From: Asterella californica
Lineage: Eukaryota > Streptophyta > Marchantiopsida > Marchantiales > Aytoniaceae
Assembly (NCBI GenBank): GCA_036924285.1
Contig: JAYKYS010000009.1
Location: 21,618,001 to 21,682,000, forward strand
Direction: 5' to 3'
DNA: 64,000 nucleotides
A program made the translations under genes and the position numbers. Under the pieces are notes generated by a model that did not search any database, was not told the DNA's origin, and saw only the letters and a list, made by a program, of their open reading frames with translations. Shown in pieces: positions 10,962-24,400 of the stretch; within the stretch, counting starts at the first letter, position 1, and each line of letters begins with the position of its first letter.

Positions 10962-11744
10962 TGGTTTTGAAGACCAGTTTCTAAGCTAATATGCTAGAAA
11001 ATTGTGGTATTTCATCTTTTCTTTACTAATACGAAGTGCCATAACTTTCTCTAGAAATGCTCTTTTTGTACATTTTGAATTTTAAACAAATACGAAATAC
11101 TACAATCTACATAAGAAAAATCTAAAAAGTATTTTTCGAACTCACTCAGATTTATGGTAAATTTCCCGATATCAGAAATCTTGTAGAAGAACCCCAAGTA
11201 ACTTTTCGCCTGTAACTCCGTTTGTAACTTTTGAACATACCACGGTGATCAGCGCGACGAGACCTACATTGTGGTGTTTTCAGATTTTCGAATGCTCACT
11301 TCTTCCAGAATCGACTTCTCTGAGGTCTTAGCTTCACTCAGAGAGACTAACTTCTAACTGAAGGTGAATTATTCACTATGTTGAATAATTCACATCACGA
11401 AACCGCCCAAACCCTTAATCTTTGAAAAAGCTTTGTAGCGAGTTCTCCGATCGCTTTACAAAATCTCTGCAGGAAGTGCAAGAAATAAACCAAGTAATTG
11501 CTTGCGGTTCATGGAAGTTCTTTATCCCTGCGGCATCAAAACTATTCGTCGTCCTCCTAACCTCGATGTCCACCTAGTGCTTCTCCCAGCCCAGCCAACC
11601 TGTACCTCAGCGTCCCGATATCTCCAAATTCGAGTATAGTGGAAAAGAATCCAGAATTGCTTGGAGCTGAGTATCGCTGATGTTTACTCGGCTCCGATCA
11701 ATACTGGATTTTTTTCCAGAAATGCATGTTTCGCAGAGTAGCGT
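10962..11744. other. No gene seen
   Basis: AT-rich with no recognisable coding or repeat structure. Confidence 0.5.
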
Positions 11745-14007
11745 TATCGTGTCGGATATTGCGTGAAGGATGTCCAAGAAAACGCGAGGTTCCTGGCTGT
11801 GGAGATGTTGTGTGCTGAAACAGAGACAAGACAGAGAAAAACAACCACGAAAACGAACGTTGCGATATATACACTCCAAATATATGTACATTGCCGGTTC
11901 TTTCTCCTAAGAGCACAAAACTGAGAAAAACAGACCAGAGCGTCTGTAACCTGCTTCAAAGCACTTAAAAACAACCCTTGAATCACAACTCGACCCAAAA
12001 ACACCGAAGCGTAGCTCAAAGCAAGAGAAACTTCCCTTTGCTAACAAGCAGAGCCACAGCAGTATCACACGATCCAAACCCAAGTCCAAACCACATCCAT
12101 GTACAAGTTCCTAGCTAAAGCTAGCTACCACAAGCTGTATATAGCCAACCAGAACTCTAACGAACTCAAAAGAGCAAAACCCGTAGCGAAGAAACCGAAA
12201 AAGACCTATCTGTGGACTTCCTCCTTTCGCCAAACGGACTTCAGATGTCGATAAGGTCTCCTCTGCTGACTCCGTTAACCCAAGAAACCTTCAGATCCGA
12301 CTCCCAACAGCCGAGATATCGCCGATTTTTTGTCGCAGGTGACCGAACTTCCAAAAACTCCTCCCTGCGACTTAAAATCGCACACACTGCACAAACGGAT
12401 CGTCTAAACTGATATCCGTCTTCCTTGGCAGATAGATCTAGCTATCACGAACCCAACGAGACTCCAAACAAGTCGTTTGGAGTTCTCCTTGCAAAATCAC
12501 GCAAGAAATTTGGTCGCATGTTGCAAAAATTTGACGTAAATCGGCTCCCTGCGGCTCAAACTCGCTTACCATCCCCAAACCAACAATCCAATCCACGTAT
12601 TGTCTTCTCCTATGCGTAGATGAAGACTCCTTGGTCGCGTAGGCACCAAGAACTGTAACGACCTATGTTACACATAGGAAGTTTGTCTATTAGTAAGGTA
12701 TTTAGTTATAACTAAGTGTTGAGAATGTTTATTTGCTGCCAAAGTACTTTAAGGAGGTATCAAGTTAGTCATGACTAGCTAAAAGTTAGTTATGGTTAAA
12801 CTTAGCTGTACTTTTGGCAGAATTCAGATATTTGCTAAAGAGTGAGCACTACTATCTTGTCATCTTGTCTAAAAGGTAGAAAGGAGGTGGAAAGTATTCC
12901 TTATCTCCTTTTTGACTTGATATTAGTGGTTGGATTAAAGTTGTGGACTTTGTGGGCATTAAAAACAAGAAGAGATTCCACATGTTTCCTTTTTAGTGGG
13001 TCCTAGTGTAGAGGGGGGTGGAAATTCGAGATTCCTTGAGAATATTCTAGAATCTTTCTAGAAGTTGTTGACTTTGAAGGAATAAGCCCATGTGAAAAGG
13101 TAAAAAGCTCATGTGATCAATGCTTTTACCTTAAGTAATATCTTAGTAAACCCGGTAAAAGTAGTTACGGCTGAGTTACCGAGGGATACCAAAGTAAAAA
13201 CCTAGAATGTATAAATAGAGGAGTAGAGAAGAGCTCCTCATCCTTGTTTTCACATTGTCGTAATGACAACTTGAGTAATATAGAGAGTGTGGGATATTTT
13301 TAGCATGTGAGAACTTGAGAGACGTCGTTAGAATGGAGGATTTTAGTTGATGTGTTTAAGGAGATTTTTAGTTGATAAGTTTGTGGGTGTATGAATGAGT
13401 GAACTCAGCATTTTCCCTTCAAGTTCATGGTGTGCTTCCATCAAAGTCATCAGAGGTGACCCCTGAGTGAGAGACAGTCCCGACATGTTGCAGATTCGTG
13501 GATGACGATCGTGGAGGTTGAGAGATGGGGGGGTAGTTGATCGATAGGACCGCGGAGGGTTTACAGAACGAAGAGCTTGGCTCACAGATCGCGAAGAACA
13601 ATCCAATCTCAGGTCGCAGACGATGAAAAACTTGACGCAAGCACTTTCCTGCGAGCCAATTTCACTCAGAACCTCAAACCGTCCGATGAAACTTCGTATC
13701 GTCTTCAATTTCCTGAAGAACTCGTTGTTCTGATCCCGATAGATCCAAGGACAGCAAGTTTGGACTCCGAAACGGCCCGAACGGTCCAACTCTCCTTCAC
13801 ATGTAACTGAAAACTCTAAATCTGCTTCCTGCGTCTCAATTTCTCTCATAACACAACCTCCGATCCGTCTCTTCTCAAACCGTCTTAACATGTGCGTAGC
13901 CTGCACAGATCTGAACCCGATGACCTCTTGCGCGCGTGTATTGGACTTCCCAATTCTCCAAAACGTCCACCGACAAGTCGCAGGAACAAGCAAGCCCCTT
14001 AAGCAGC
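11745..14007 (-). repeat. Long LTR, copy 1 (same family as 50,936 and 55,188), interrupted
   Basis: From TATCGTGTCGGATATTG (11,745) to CCCCTTAAGCAGC (14,007) the sequence follows the 1.84 kb LTRs of the element at 50,936-57,040, except for an insertion of a solo LTR at 12,654-13,565. The last 500 bases of the LTR as read on the plus strand are missing: the match stops at 14,007, where MULE transposase sequence begins. The minus-strand orientation is taken from the complete element. No gag sequence lies beside this copy, so it is a lone, partial LTR. Confidence 0.85.
12654..13565 (+). mobile_element. Solo LTR (912 bp) inserted in the older LTR
   Basis: The insertion begins TGTAACGACC and ends GGGTTTACA, so it has TG...CA ends. 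It is bounded by the direct repeat GAAC at 12,650-12,653 and 13,566-13,569. Removing it and one GAAC restores CACCAAGAACGAAGAGCTTGG, which agrees with the uninterrupted copies (CACCAAGAATGAAGAGCTTGG at about 51,830 and 56,092). A TATAAATA box at 13,210-13,217 about 350 bases from the 3' end suggests plus orientation. There is no internal retrotransposon sequence, so this is a solo LTR left by recombination. Confidence 0.85.
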
Positions 14008-15223
14008 ATAAAGACACGCTAAGAACGGCTGCTCAGCATCCTTTCCAAAGCGTGTGCGCACGTTGGTGCGAATGTGTTGTGCACAGTGCGATGTTTTGTG
14101 TCAGGAATTATTTCAGCAACGACTTTTTCAAGACCTTTTTGTCGATCACTGATTATAACAGTTTGAGGGTGACAAAATCCCATGTATCGACTCACGCAGT
14201 AGACCACAGAACCACGTCCAATTCGAGGTATCTTCTCTTAGAGCTACTGCAAATGCCAGGATGATAGCTTCGTTTGCGTCATCAAGAACAGTGGCTAGAA
14301 AAATCTGAGATGGAAATTTTCGGCTCTTACTGTGACAAGCATCTAAGCATATCACTCTCTGACAAAACCTATATGCGTTGCGGGTGACACTTGGACACAC
14401 AAAGAACCTGCTGAAAACAGTTGGGTGATTCTCCCATGTTCTCCAATCTACTACACACTCAGGGTCTAGATCTTTAAGCCTTCTACACACTGATAGAATG
14501 TAGTGAAATGAGACGGCTTGGTTACCTTCTAACCAGTCACGCGAATGTTCTCTACCTCTCTACACTTGGTTATAAGGTGCTCGCTTGTTGAAAGATGTTC
14601 GGATTTCTTCCATCAAGTTACGAATAGGTGTATGCGGATGAATCGCCGCTCTATTACACAGAACAGTAGCAAGAAACTTTGAATTTGATGCAGGACCACG
14701 TCAATAAGCCATGTGTGCCGGGCAAATATGTTCTAGATTGCAAACTGTGACAGTGATTTTTGCACTGAACTTTCCACTTTGTGCTCGAATTCTCCGTTTG
14801 CATTGATTTAACACCTCTCGACGATCGAACCTCCTCCATGTAGATGGTTCTCCCCGCACTCAAATACCGTAATTTCTCTCCACAACGATCATTTTCCGGC
14901 ACCCTTCGATCTATTGTTGGTGTGACTGAGCTTGCTTCTTGATCATCTCGTCTTTGTCTCTGAGAGAACTCATGAAAGCTGCGTGGTTGAATATTGCAAA
15001 AATCTCCTTCCGCAACTCTATTTATCTCTCCTCTCTGTTCGACACTTTTGCGGCAGTGCACGTTGTCACTCCACCTGCATGTCCGCAGCTTATAATTCTC
15101 TTTCGACTTTACCTTTTGGTTTGCTCTACTGTGAAGGAAACACCAGCTATCAACAGCAAAATCAAAATCTTTGAAGGATGAGAATTCCGCTCCCAACTTC
15201 AACATGCCTGCAGCATCACGCAA
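14008..15223 (-). pseudogene. MULE (Mutator-like) transposase, broken
   Basis: This would be a DDE transposase cutting at Mutator-type ends. Reading on the minus strand, the N-terminal part (15,223-14,654) begins with KLGAEFSSFKDFDFAVDSWC, the start of a MuDR-type DNA-binding region, and ends with KVQCKNHCHSLQ. A middle part, in another frame, reads EIRTSFNKRAPYNQV then REHSRDWLEGNQA. The catalytic part (14,490-14,146) has VICLDACHSKSRKFPSQIF with the first Asp, and NWTWFCGLLRESIHGI. After a further shift, TVIISDRQKGLEK (near 14,150) carries the second Asp. The third acidic residue and C terminus are absent: the match ends at the junction with the LTR at 14,007. There are at least three frame changes, and no terminal inverted repeats were recognised. 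Confidence 0.8.
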
Positions 15224-15626
15224 TGACCTAATGTTCTTCCTTGCAACACGCGGCCATCAGCTCGAGCTTGTGAGATTTGTCGCTGTCATTGATCTAGTAT
15301 GCTCAAGTCTCTTTCATCATCGGTCCTCGCATCCATGGTAAACTCGTGTCTGTCAATATCCTCAAAATATAATCCATCTAGACATCTCTCCTCTTTAGTA
15401 CGAGGAGATTGCACATCCTCCATCATTTAAGTGTCTGCACTCACTTCCTAACTAGACCCCGTCGTAGTCTATTTTCTTCCAAAGTATCAGTCGACGAACG
15501 TCTACTCCTCGTGAAATAAAGAGAGAAATTGATTCACTGTGTTACAAACATAAATCGATCGAATTACCTTGGTATCGTGACCTCGACCGACTGTCGTACA
15601 AGGACGTAATTGTAAAGCATAACATG

Positions 15627-15708
15627 TACAATCCGAGCTGTACTCTGACATGGCACAGTTACTTGGTTTTACAATCCAAACTGTACGCTGACATGGCACG
15701 GTTACTTG
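15627..15708 (+). repeat. 39 bp direct duplication
   Basis: Two units at 15,627-15,665 and 15,670-15,708, each starting TACAATCC and ending GTTACTTG, with CTGACATGGCAC inside. They differ at about five positions. Confidence 0.8.
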
Positions 15709-16320
15709 TTTTCCGAGCTGTTGCAGGTGGGGGTCCAATCAAAAAAAGAATTATAAGAGGGGTTTGATCAAGTCCACGATTCGTTCTGGGGTCCGATTAA
15801 ATAAATCCCTGCCAATTGTTGTCGTACAACACCAACACCATACGAAACAAGACGATGTCACAAATTTCACGGGAGTCACAAATTTCTTCAACACTCTCCT
15901 GGAGTTTCAAAGACCGATCGGTTTCCTTTATTGGTCTGCAGCTGCCTACGGTATCTTGAAAGCGGTAGAAGACTTCAGGCTTGACGTGAAGTTTTGACAG
16001 TTCAATAGTAGAGATTCTCCGAAAGCTGTCTGTCGTCAAACGATGCGCTATGGAACTTGGACGGATCACAACAAGGAAACTAGAGTGAGCTCCGAATGTA
16101 TTTTCTTGTGCAACGTCCCGTGTGATTGTTACTGCTTACAATTGACATTGTCAAGTATGTGATCTGTGGTGTCCAAGTAGTATAAACTGTTTGTACCCTG
16201 TTCACGAATGCTCTTTGGCGTTGCCCCCACTCGCGTGAAGTGTTCTAGACAGCCACTGTTCCTTGACTACCGCTCGCTCGGAGTTCAGCATTGGCTGAAT
16301 TGCCATCACAATCACTACGT

Positions 16321-16383
16321 ACTTATGTCCGAAGACGCCTATCTTCCATTGCAGATGGTAAATAGGCATCTTCGGACATAAGT
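16321..16383. repeat. Near-perfect hairpin, 22 bp arms, 19 nt loop
   Basis: The arm ACTTATGTCCGAAGACGCCT + AT (16,321-16,342) is the reverse complement of 16,362-16,383 with one mismatch. The loop reads CTTCCATTGCAGATGGTAA. No element ends or coding region are associated with it. Confidence 0.85.
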
Positions 16384-18101
16384 TGATGAACGCTCTTCTG
16401 AGGAGTCGCAAAATTCTCAAAACGAGAATGTATAACACAGAGCACATTCCCAGGTACTCGGCCCCCAGTGTGTAATCGCAGGATAGATGAAATGCAAGCA
16501 GACAAATTTATGGGCATTATGTTTCTAATCCATAAGAGAAACTATGGTCTACACGTGTGCATATTAAAACCGACTTCAGGCGGTATAGAGCGAATGACAT
16601 ATTTCAGTCCGTGAGGATAGCAGCGTAACGCAAGAATTACCCGCACGCACTTTGACCTAACCCGGATCTGATACGAGTGGCAACATCAGATGGTAACATA
16701 GACAAGAACGTCCCTGGCATTATGACCGAAAGAGCTAACCGAACTTCAGAAGTAGCTACAGAAGGATACTGCAAGAACAAGGCCGACCGAACAACTTCTG
16801 AAATTACCTCGACATAGATTTTCATCAGGTCAATCAGTTGGAGATTTGTTAAATATTAACTCTCTGCCTTCCATCTTCATGCCCTGTAACCTGAGCAAGT
16901 CATCCATAAAAATTGTGACCGTTTACCTGTACAAGTCTACTTCTAACTGCAAGGTCCGGGGTGTTCTCATTTCCGTTAGGACTAGTTGATGGATGGTCAC
17001 TCGGTTTCCCACGAAGTTTTACTCACTTGCTGCTGAAGCTGCCGCCATAAACATGGCTCAACAGGGATGCCGTGACTCCACGAACTACCAACACACTTAA
17101 AGTACAGAATAATTCCATAGAGGGGCGTATGATTAGAAACTTCGAGAAAACCCAGAAAACAGAGGAGAGAGTGCTCCCTATCAGTACACAGGGCAATCAA
17201 CAAGCATAGGTCCACAATCCGGAGAAGATGCGCTCACTTCTTGCTTAAAGGTCATTGAAACGGCTGTAGACAATGAAAACCTAAATATAGCACTAAAATA
17301 CCTAAATATCACATATAACACGCAGAGCTTGCTGATATTCACCTTTTCATCCGACTTAATCCGCACCGCGCGGGGAGGGTGAGGCTGTAGATGAGAAGGA
17401 TGATGACGATTTCCTACTCAGCAGGGCCTCGTCGGTCAAGGCCTTCCTATTCTGTTCCAAAATTTCTCTGGGTGCACAGAGAAATAAAGCGAATTTCTGC
17501 GCTCCTGCGAGCAACTGGCACTGAACCCTAGAACTGGTTTTCTCCAGCGAACAACGGGCACCTGCACATTCCCAACACTAACCCTACAACGCGTTCCCCA
17601 GGTCACGGACCCATACTACTTAACATCGTTGTACTTAAGAAATGACAAAGAGAAGAAGCTAAAAATCCATGCAATTTTATTACAGGAGATATCAATACGA
17701 GGAGAAGCAAGCCCACATACGCCACAAATTTAACACATGATGAAGAGGAACTCGCGCGTCCATAGGGAAGCGTAAGAAACTAAAGAATCTTTAAAAGAGT
17801 TTCATACGGTGTCAAAACCAACGTTTGGCAGATACCAATACTAATTCCTCGTGCCAATGCTGTCCAAAATTCCTGTACGACCATCAAACCCTAAATGGCC
17901 AACACCACGAACGACTGCTACAAGGAAGAACTATATCTCTCCCCAGTGGCTCTATTTGCGATCCATGACTTCCACTGGCATCAGCTTGGTGTAGACCTCT
18001 GTCCCCTAACCCATCTGACAATCTTCGAGATGGGTTCAGGCCGGGAGGCTGCGATAGATTCAAGATGAAATCAAAGGAGTAAAGTTATACAATCTTGAAT
18101 T

Positions 18102-18299
18102 CTATCTAAGCCTCCTGGCTTCACGCTCGGATTCCAGCAGGGTAAGGATGTCACCTTCCCGAACGGGTCCCTTCACGTTCCTCATGATGAGACGATTTTG
18201 ATCGTCCAAAAACTTAACGCGCACCTGGGTCACTTGACCCCTTGATCCGGTGCGGCCGATAACCTTCATAACAATAGCCAGCTTCACCTGATTGTCCAT
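18102..18299 (-). CDS. RPS28: 40S ribosomal protein S28 (eS28)
   Basis: This is a small-subunit ribosomal protein of the cytosolic ribosome, lying near the mRNA exit/E-site region. The 65-residue ORF is complete and of the family's usual length. It opens [20 protein letters not shown] and ends with the eS28 signature [10 protein letters not shown]; the S1-like fold residues QVRVKFLDD and [11 protein letters not shown] are all present. The coding sequence has no intron. The ATG has G at +4 and is the only sensible start. A telo-box lies 160 bases upstream, as is common for plant ribosomal protein genes. Nothing suggests decay, so this looks like a functional copy. Confidence 0.97.
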   Translation of the reverse strand: MDNQVKLAIVMKVIGRTGSRGQVTQVRVKFLDDQNRLIMRNVKGPVREGDILTLLESEREARRLR

Positions 18300-18458
18300 G
18301 ATGCCACAGCAACAGCAACGCTTGCCTCAAGAAGCCCGGTAGTACAGCAGGGAGCAGAGATCAAAGCCCGAGTGCTTGCAGGATGAAGATTTGGAAAGAG
18401 GACTTCGGCTACTCGCGAACTTGGATACGTAGAACGCAAACCTCCAGACGCAATGGAG

Positions 18459-18469
18459 TTAGGGTTTTG
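18459..18469 (-). promoter_or_regulatory. Telo-box (AAACCCTAA) upstream of RPS28
   Basis: On the minus strand the sequence CAAAACCCTAA lies about 160 bases upstream of the RPS28 ATG. Telo-boxes are known in promoters and first exons of plant ribosomal protein and translation genes, often next to site II elements. A partial site II-like GGCCCGT is visible at about 18,556 on the plus strand. The assignment as a regulatory site is by position and family precedent. Confidence 0.5.
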
Positions 18470-18484
18470 TTTTACTGTCATTTA

Positions 18485-21400
18485 TCACTGACAAATAGTA
18501 AAGGTGAATATTCTTGATCGGAATCTTTAAATCCGGCTGCAGACCTTCATTCACGGCCCGTCTAGGGAAGCGTTTTTTATCGGTTTAGGTTAGAGAACGC
18601 GGACGTGTCCAGAGCTTCTTTCGTGATTGGCGGTTAGCAAAGACTAGTTAGCAAAGATCGGTTATGGTTCAAAATAGACATATGTCAATAACGAATTTGC
18701 TATAACAAGTGAAATCTTTATTGAGAAGGGAAAGCAATCCAGAAAAAAATATAATTTTCCTTTCAAACTGGTAGAGTTTCCAGTGAAAAAAGAATAATTG
18801 CATGCAACATGGACTTTTGTCCCAGTGAAAGAAGAGGAAAAGCGATTTTCTCCGCAGTAAAATCTAGCATTTTCATTCGTTCATCACCTCATTAGACAAT
18901 GTATAAAAATGATTCTGTTAATATAAAGATAGTCCAGACGTATGGTACATATCTTGTGAGTTGTTCTAGAGAAATGATGTTGTCCGTTCCTATAGGTTTC
19001 GTTCGTTGATACACATTGTCTTGACACCACTCGTCACGATCACATATATAGATGCACAGAAAATATTATACATGTTACATTTATCGCAATGATTAGTCTT
19101 TATCTTAAGATGCAAGACGTCATAAGTTCAAAACCCAAACTACGCAGTTATTTCTTCTCTATACAGCGAAAACATAAGGTATTGAATCCAATCTAAAAGA
19201 GATGAGATTATTTAATAGTTATTATTCAAAATAATTTATGGATACTTTAAGAATCATATTATACTTAGATCACTCTCAGATGGTATCTAATTCGTTTTAA
19301 AAAGGAAAATATTGCATCTGGAATTATGAAAATATTGTGATACATGAAACGATCGGAGCTCAAGTGAATAATTATTATTGCAGTTGAGGTGAAAATATGA
19401 AGATTGCAAATTCAGAATGGCAGTACATTTGGACACGGATGGATTTCTCTGATCAATGAGAGAAAAAGATGGAACGAAAGTCCAGTCAATGATTTAATAA
19501 TTATGCGAGGGTGTGTAAGGAAAGTAAGGAAGATGACAACCGTATGATTTCAGAGAAAATTCTTTTATGGTAATTTATTTCCAAAATTTATATTTTAAAA
19601 AAAGTTAACTTATCTGTTCTCTGATATCGTTATAATACTTTGTGTTGAAATCTATGGTGATCTACCTATCCATCAAGTAGATTCCAAAACCGAGTAGATT
19701 TGATATATCATTTATCTTAATATCGATCCACTACAGGATGATGTGCATGAGAAGAAAAAAGTATCCTTGATGAATATTCTCTCTATCTGTTTTTGCTACA
19801 TCTTTATATTTTGAACTCGAGACATCTTATTTTTCTTCTTGGCTCGTGATTTTCTAGAATTGCAATATGAGATTTTGACCGCTTGGACATATAACTTGAG
19901 TTTTAGGTCCATATCTTCTAGTGCTTGCTCAAGTTTGTTCTCTGCGATAGTGTGGAAGATGAGACCTCCATAGTCACTTGTTGTGTTTGAGGTAGTTGAT
20001 GATTAAACTTGTTGTGGCATTATCCTTTGAAGCTAATTGATGACATCAACTAGCTTTTTCTTATAGTTGTTCAATTCTAGAACTTCCATATTTGTCATTG
20101 TTTATTTGTTGCAGAGAGTTTCATAATGTGTTTTAACATTGACATCGTGGCCATTGGTTCACTATGCACTTCATTCTTAGTATGTGATTTGTAAAGACGT
20201 AGAAACCAGATAGAGAAAGATTTTCTTGATGCTTTGACCTACTATATTACCAAGAAACTGTTACTTGAAATCTTTAGAGTTTTTGTGCTATTCTTTTATG
20301 AATCTTATATTACATTCGACCTTATGTAAGTGCACCTCACATAAGTGCAATCCCTTCATAACTACAACGAGTTGGTGTACTCCGGTGCAATATAATCGAT
20401 ATAAGTGCAATATTGCACTTCCAGTTAAGTACAACTACTAACATAACCAAAATCACTATAGACAAACTACATATCTGCAAACCTTGCATAAGTTTAGTAT
20501 TGTACTTACAGAAGTATGCACGTACGGAATACTTACAAAGTAGAAAATGCATTTGTCAAGTGAGTTTTGAAACTGTCGTCAAGACACTGTACACGTCAAA
20601 TTCATACTACAAAAGATATTCAGTAGTGCAAATTTTTGAAACTTTGCACTTATACAACTTTTGGATATATGCAAGATTGCACTAATGCATACCTACAAAC
20701 CAATGTGAGTGTAATCCATAATGATGCTATTGACGCCTTGCACTTTCGCAAGACCGACTGTATATAGAAATTTTTCCTCATCAAATTAGTGAGAATATAA
20801 AGACTTTTTCTCCCACGAGATGATCATTTCACTTGATTATATAAGATAGATTTTAAAGTTCTGATACCTCTCTTAGTGTACATACAATGGATCCATGTGA
20901 CACACTTTATAAAAATAACAATCTATCAATGTAAGCTTGGTTATTTTCATAACCAAGTCTATCTAAAGTCATCATTAGATAAAGAAAAAATTAAAAATTG
21001 ATTTCAATATGAACTACTCTTGAAGATGAATTGATATCAGATTTATCAATACAGCCAAAAAATTAAATTTAGCAAAAAAATATCAATCTATCCTCGTAAG
21101 TTGCTTGAACAAACTTACAAATAATTCTAAAACAAAATCTCTTTATTTAAAAATAAAGGCTAGAGTTTGGAGACAATTGTGTCGAACGATTCAATGATCC
21201 CTTCAATTCATAACAGCTATGTACAACCTTCTAGTATTGTTACAACTAGCCATCTCAGGATATAATTTTATTGCTAGTTGGATTGATGCAAAAAGTTGTA
21301 TTAGGATGTAGTGCGCAATCTCTTAGTGGGTCCAGATAGAATGGAGGATTGAAATGATAACTTTGTGATTAGTGAATTGTTTGACTTTGTGTAGACTCAC

Positions 21401-24400
21401 ATGACCAGTGTTGACCACGAATTATTGAGTCACATCTTGATATATTATGTAGTTTGCTTCTTGATGTTAAGAAAGGATGGTATGGTTTTTAGTATAAGCT
21501 ACGTGGATGGCTCAACAGACATACTTTATGAGTTCTGACATTGTCAATGATCCAACTTTCAATGGTGGTGTACTCCATACGTCTTATTTTATCCTAGATT
21601 TTTATTTTATCTTGTAGTCACGTCTTGATGTGGATGATGCGGATGTTTTGTGCTTTCTTTTTTTATTCTGGTTTGGAGTTTGGGGTAGTTCTCTTGGATG
21701 AGGCTTTATAAAGATTATTCTACATTCATCACTTTTAGAGTTGATTTTTGTGTGTGTAAGCGGTCTCTCAATCCCCAAGAGCAGACAGGTGGTGCATTTC
21801 CAAGCTATGGTTCTAGTGAGCACTCTTGAGATCCGATTAGATGAGAGTGCGGTCAGTGGGAAATCATCCAAGAGTCGTCACCTCTTGATCAACAAAGTGT
21901 AGAGTTGTTTATAATAAACTAACATTAACATTTAAAGTTAATGTTGTTGTATTGTATGTCTTTGCTAAAATCAAACTATTTGTTGTGAGATTGTGATCAT
22001 TGTTGTGAAATTGAACCATCTCATGGATTTTGAGTTGATATTGTACACAGACGTCATATATATGTATGCATCTTGACATGGTGTTCATGTCTTTATAGCA
22101 GTTTGCATGCATCTTGAAGTGTAGCTCGCATCTAGATGTGCAGATGCACCATGGAGAATAGACCTCGTCTTATCCATGTATTTTTCTTCATCAGTTCTTC
22201 ATTCGTATTCTGTGTGTAAAAAGACACTATTTTATCCAAACTTAGTGGTTCACTTAAGGGATGAGTTTATGATCTAAGTTATGAACTCTCCAATCTATGT
22301 TGTCTTTTCAATTGTTACATACGTCTAAACTTGAGATTGTAGATTATATATATTATTGTAAGAAAATCTAATCCTTTTGCAAGTGTAATTCATTTTTAAC
22401 AAGTCCACATCTATTTGTACGTTAGTTTATATGCTTCTAGATTTATTTTGTGCACGTCTCTCACATCTTGAAGTGTCCGCACACTCATTTACAACATTCA
22501 GTCTTAATAATCTGAGATACTTGTAACAGTTCTTAGTATCTTACAACGGGAGAGTCTTCACATATCTTCTGTGACTAAGAACAACATTATCTATAGTCTA
22601 TCTTTTCGTTGACTCTTTGTCATCCATCATCACGATGCGCACTCTCTAGCTAGATAACAGCATGACTTTGTTAGAAAAAGACTACATTTATATAACATGA
22701 ATTACATATAAGTCAAAAGAATTAATCACTTGAATGGAATTCAATTGATCGGATTTCTTTTTCTGAACTGAAAGTTCTTTCCCTTATCCAATTCAGTTGT
22801 GTATCTCCCTCTCTTGCTGAATTATCTCTGAAATCTAAAATTAACTTAGAACTCTTTAATTTATTCTCCTCACAAAATAAATCCTTTATTGTTAATAACT
22901 GTTTCCTTTATCCATGGATGGAAACTTCCAAATCTCATTAGTTCACAAATCTCAAAGGTTTCTAAAACCCACTACTGTGATTTACCTTTACAGAAAAACT
23001 CACCCGGATTATGAAGTTTGATATCCAAGCAAAATTTGAGTTTAGAAACAAAACCTGTGAAAAAGGTTTACTTTACAAAATTCAAAATGTCAAAACGACG
23101 GAAGCGGAATGTATCTTAGCAGCGATTCAGAGGGGTAACGCTCTGAAATGTTCGCGTGTCGTTTCTGCAGGTGCGTGTAGTTTGGACGGCCCGGCGAAAA
23201 AACAAACGCACGGACGTAAACTTCGATACCCCTAACGTACACCAATAAATGTATAACCTGAGGACAGAGTGTTAGAGATGTGTGTAGCAAATAGCACATT
23301 TCCTGGGCCTTCTGGTATGGAAGAACAAGATAGATGAACCATACCGGATGGAGCCCATGTTGTTCTGTGCCTATGATCGTCCTAACGAGTCTGAAAACCG
23401 TACCGAACGAATGTGCGGCAAACAACTAAGAAGTCTTGATCGTGTCTGGACATCGACTGCGTAGTATAATTAACGGTTAAAACATATAAATATAGAAGAG
23501 AGAATGAGATGAGAAGAAGAAGCATATGTCGAGAGAATGTTACAGTAATCTTAAGAACAAAAATGAAAAAGCGAAGAAAGTGCTATGCTATGACATTAAA
23601 CTATCCGTATACAGAGCAATTAGGAAGCATGAACCCAAGATCCGGAAACCATTCGATCAGTCTTCTGCTTCAAAGTCATTGACACAACCGGAGGTAATGA
23701 GCAGGTGTACACTCAAGTACCTAATTACCACACATAACACACAGTGCATGCTGTTATTCAAACCTCCCGGGAATGCACCTCAACCTTCTACATCTTTTAA
23801 GTTATACATACACTCTATAAACTTGTCGAAGTGGTGGAAGCGGATGACAACAGTCCTGTAGAGGTCTCGTACCGTACAGGAAAACTTATTCTCATTTCAT
23901 AAGGCGCAGCCAGGAGAATGTAATCCACAACGTACATTTTTCCTCGTTGCTGAAGCGAATCAACATCAGACTGAGAGGTTCACTGTAAAAAGACCTTCTA
24001 TTGCGTAGACTTATTATCGACGCCTGGTTATGGACAGGAGAGAAAGGCAGTGTCCGAGCCTCTCGAGGTAAACGACACAACACATATCAACTATCCAGGA
24101 TTTGATCAAGTATCAACTCCGTATACACTTCTGCTGCTGTCAGAAAACAGATGGACCGGGAGAGTAATAATGTTCAGGACAAAGCGCCTGGAAGCAGAAC
24201 ATATCAATCGTTGATATACGAAGTTTGAAGAATTTTCTAAGGCTAGCTGGCGGGTTACGAGGGCTTTCAGAATGATACACAAGTACAGCCTACATGCCTG
24301 TGTCCCTCGGATAGAGAGTTATATGAGCACCTCGGGTAGTCCAACTCCATCCTTGTATGCTGACCAGGACGTACTGGTTCAACGGTCTTGAGAGCGTGTC

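Larger units (their letters stand above)
15224..18101. other. No gene seen; contains a short duplication and a strong hairpin
   Basis: No family-level coding match. The stretch 17,660-18,100 may include the 3' UTR of RPS28: on the minus strand an AATAAAA lies at 17,681-17,675. Around 15,745-15,770 the words TAAGAGGGGTTTGATCAAG weakly resemble the MITE arms at 33,961 but too briefly to call. Confidence 0.5.

Noticed and set aside
15740..15840. Third copy of the MITE-like family
   Set aside because: Similarity is limited to about 20 bases around GAGGGGTTTGATCAAG; no second arm.
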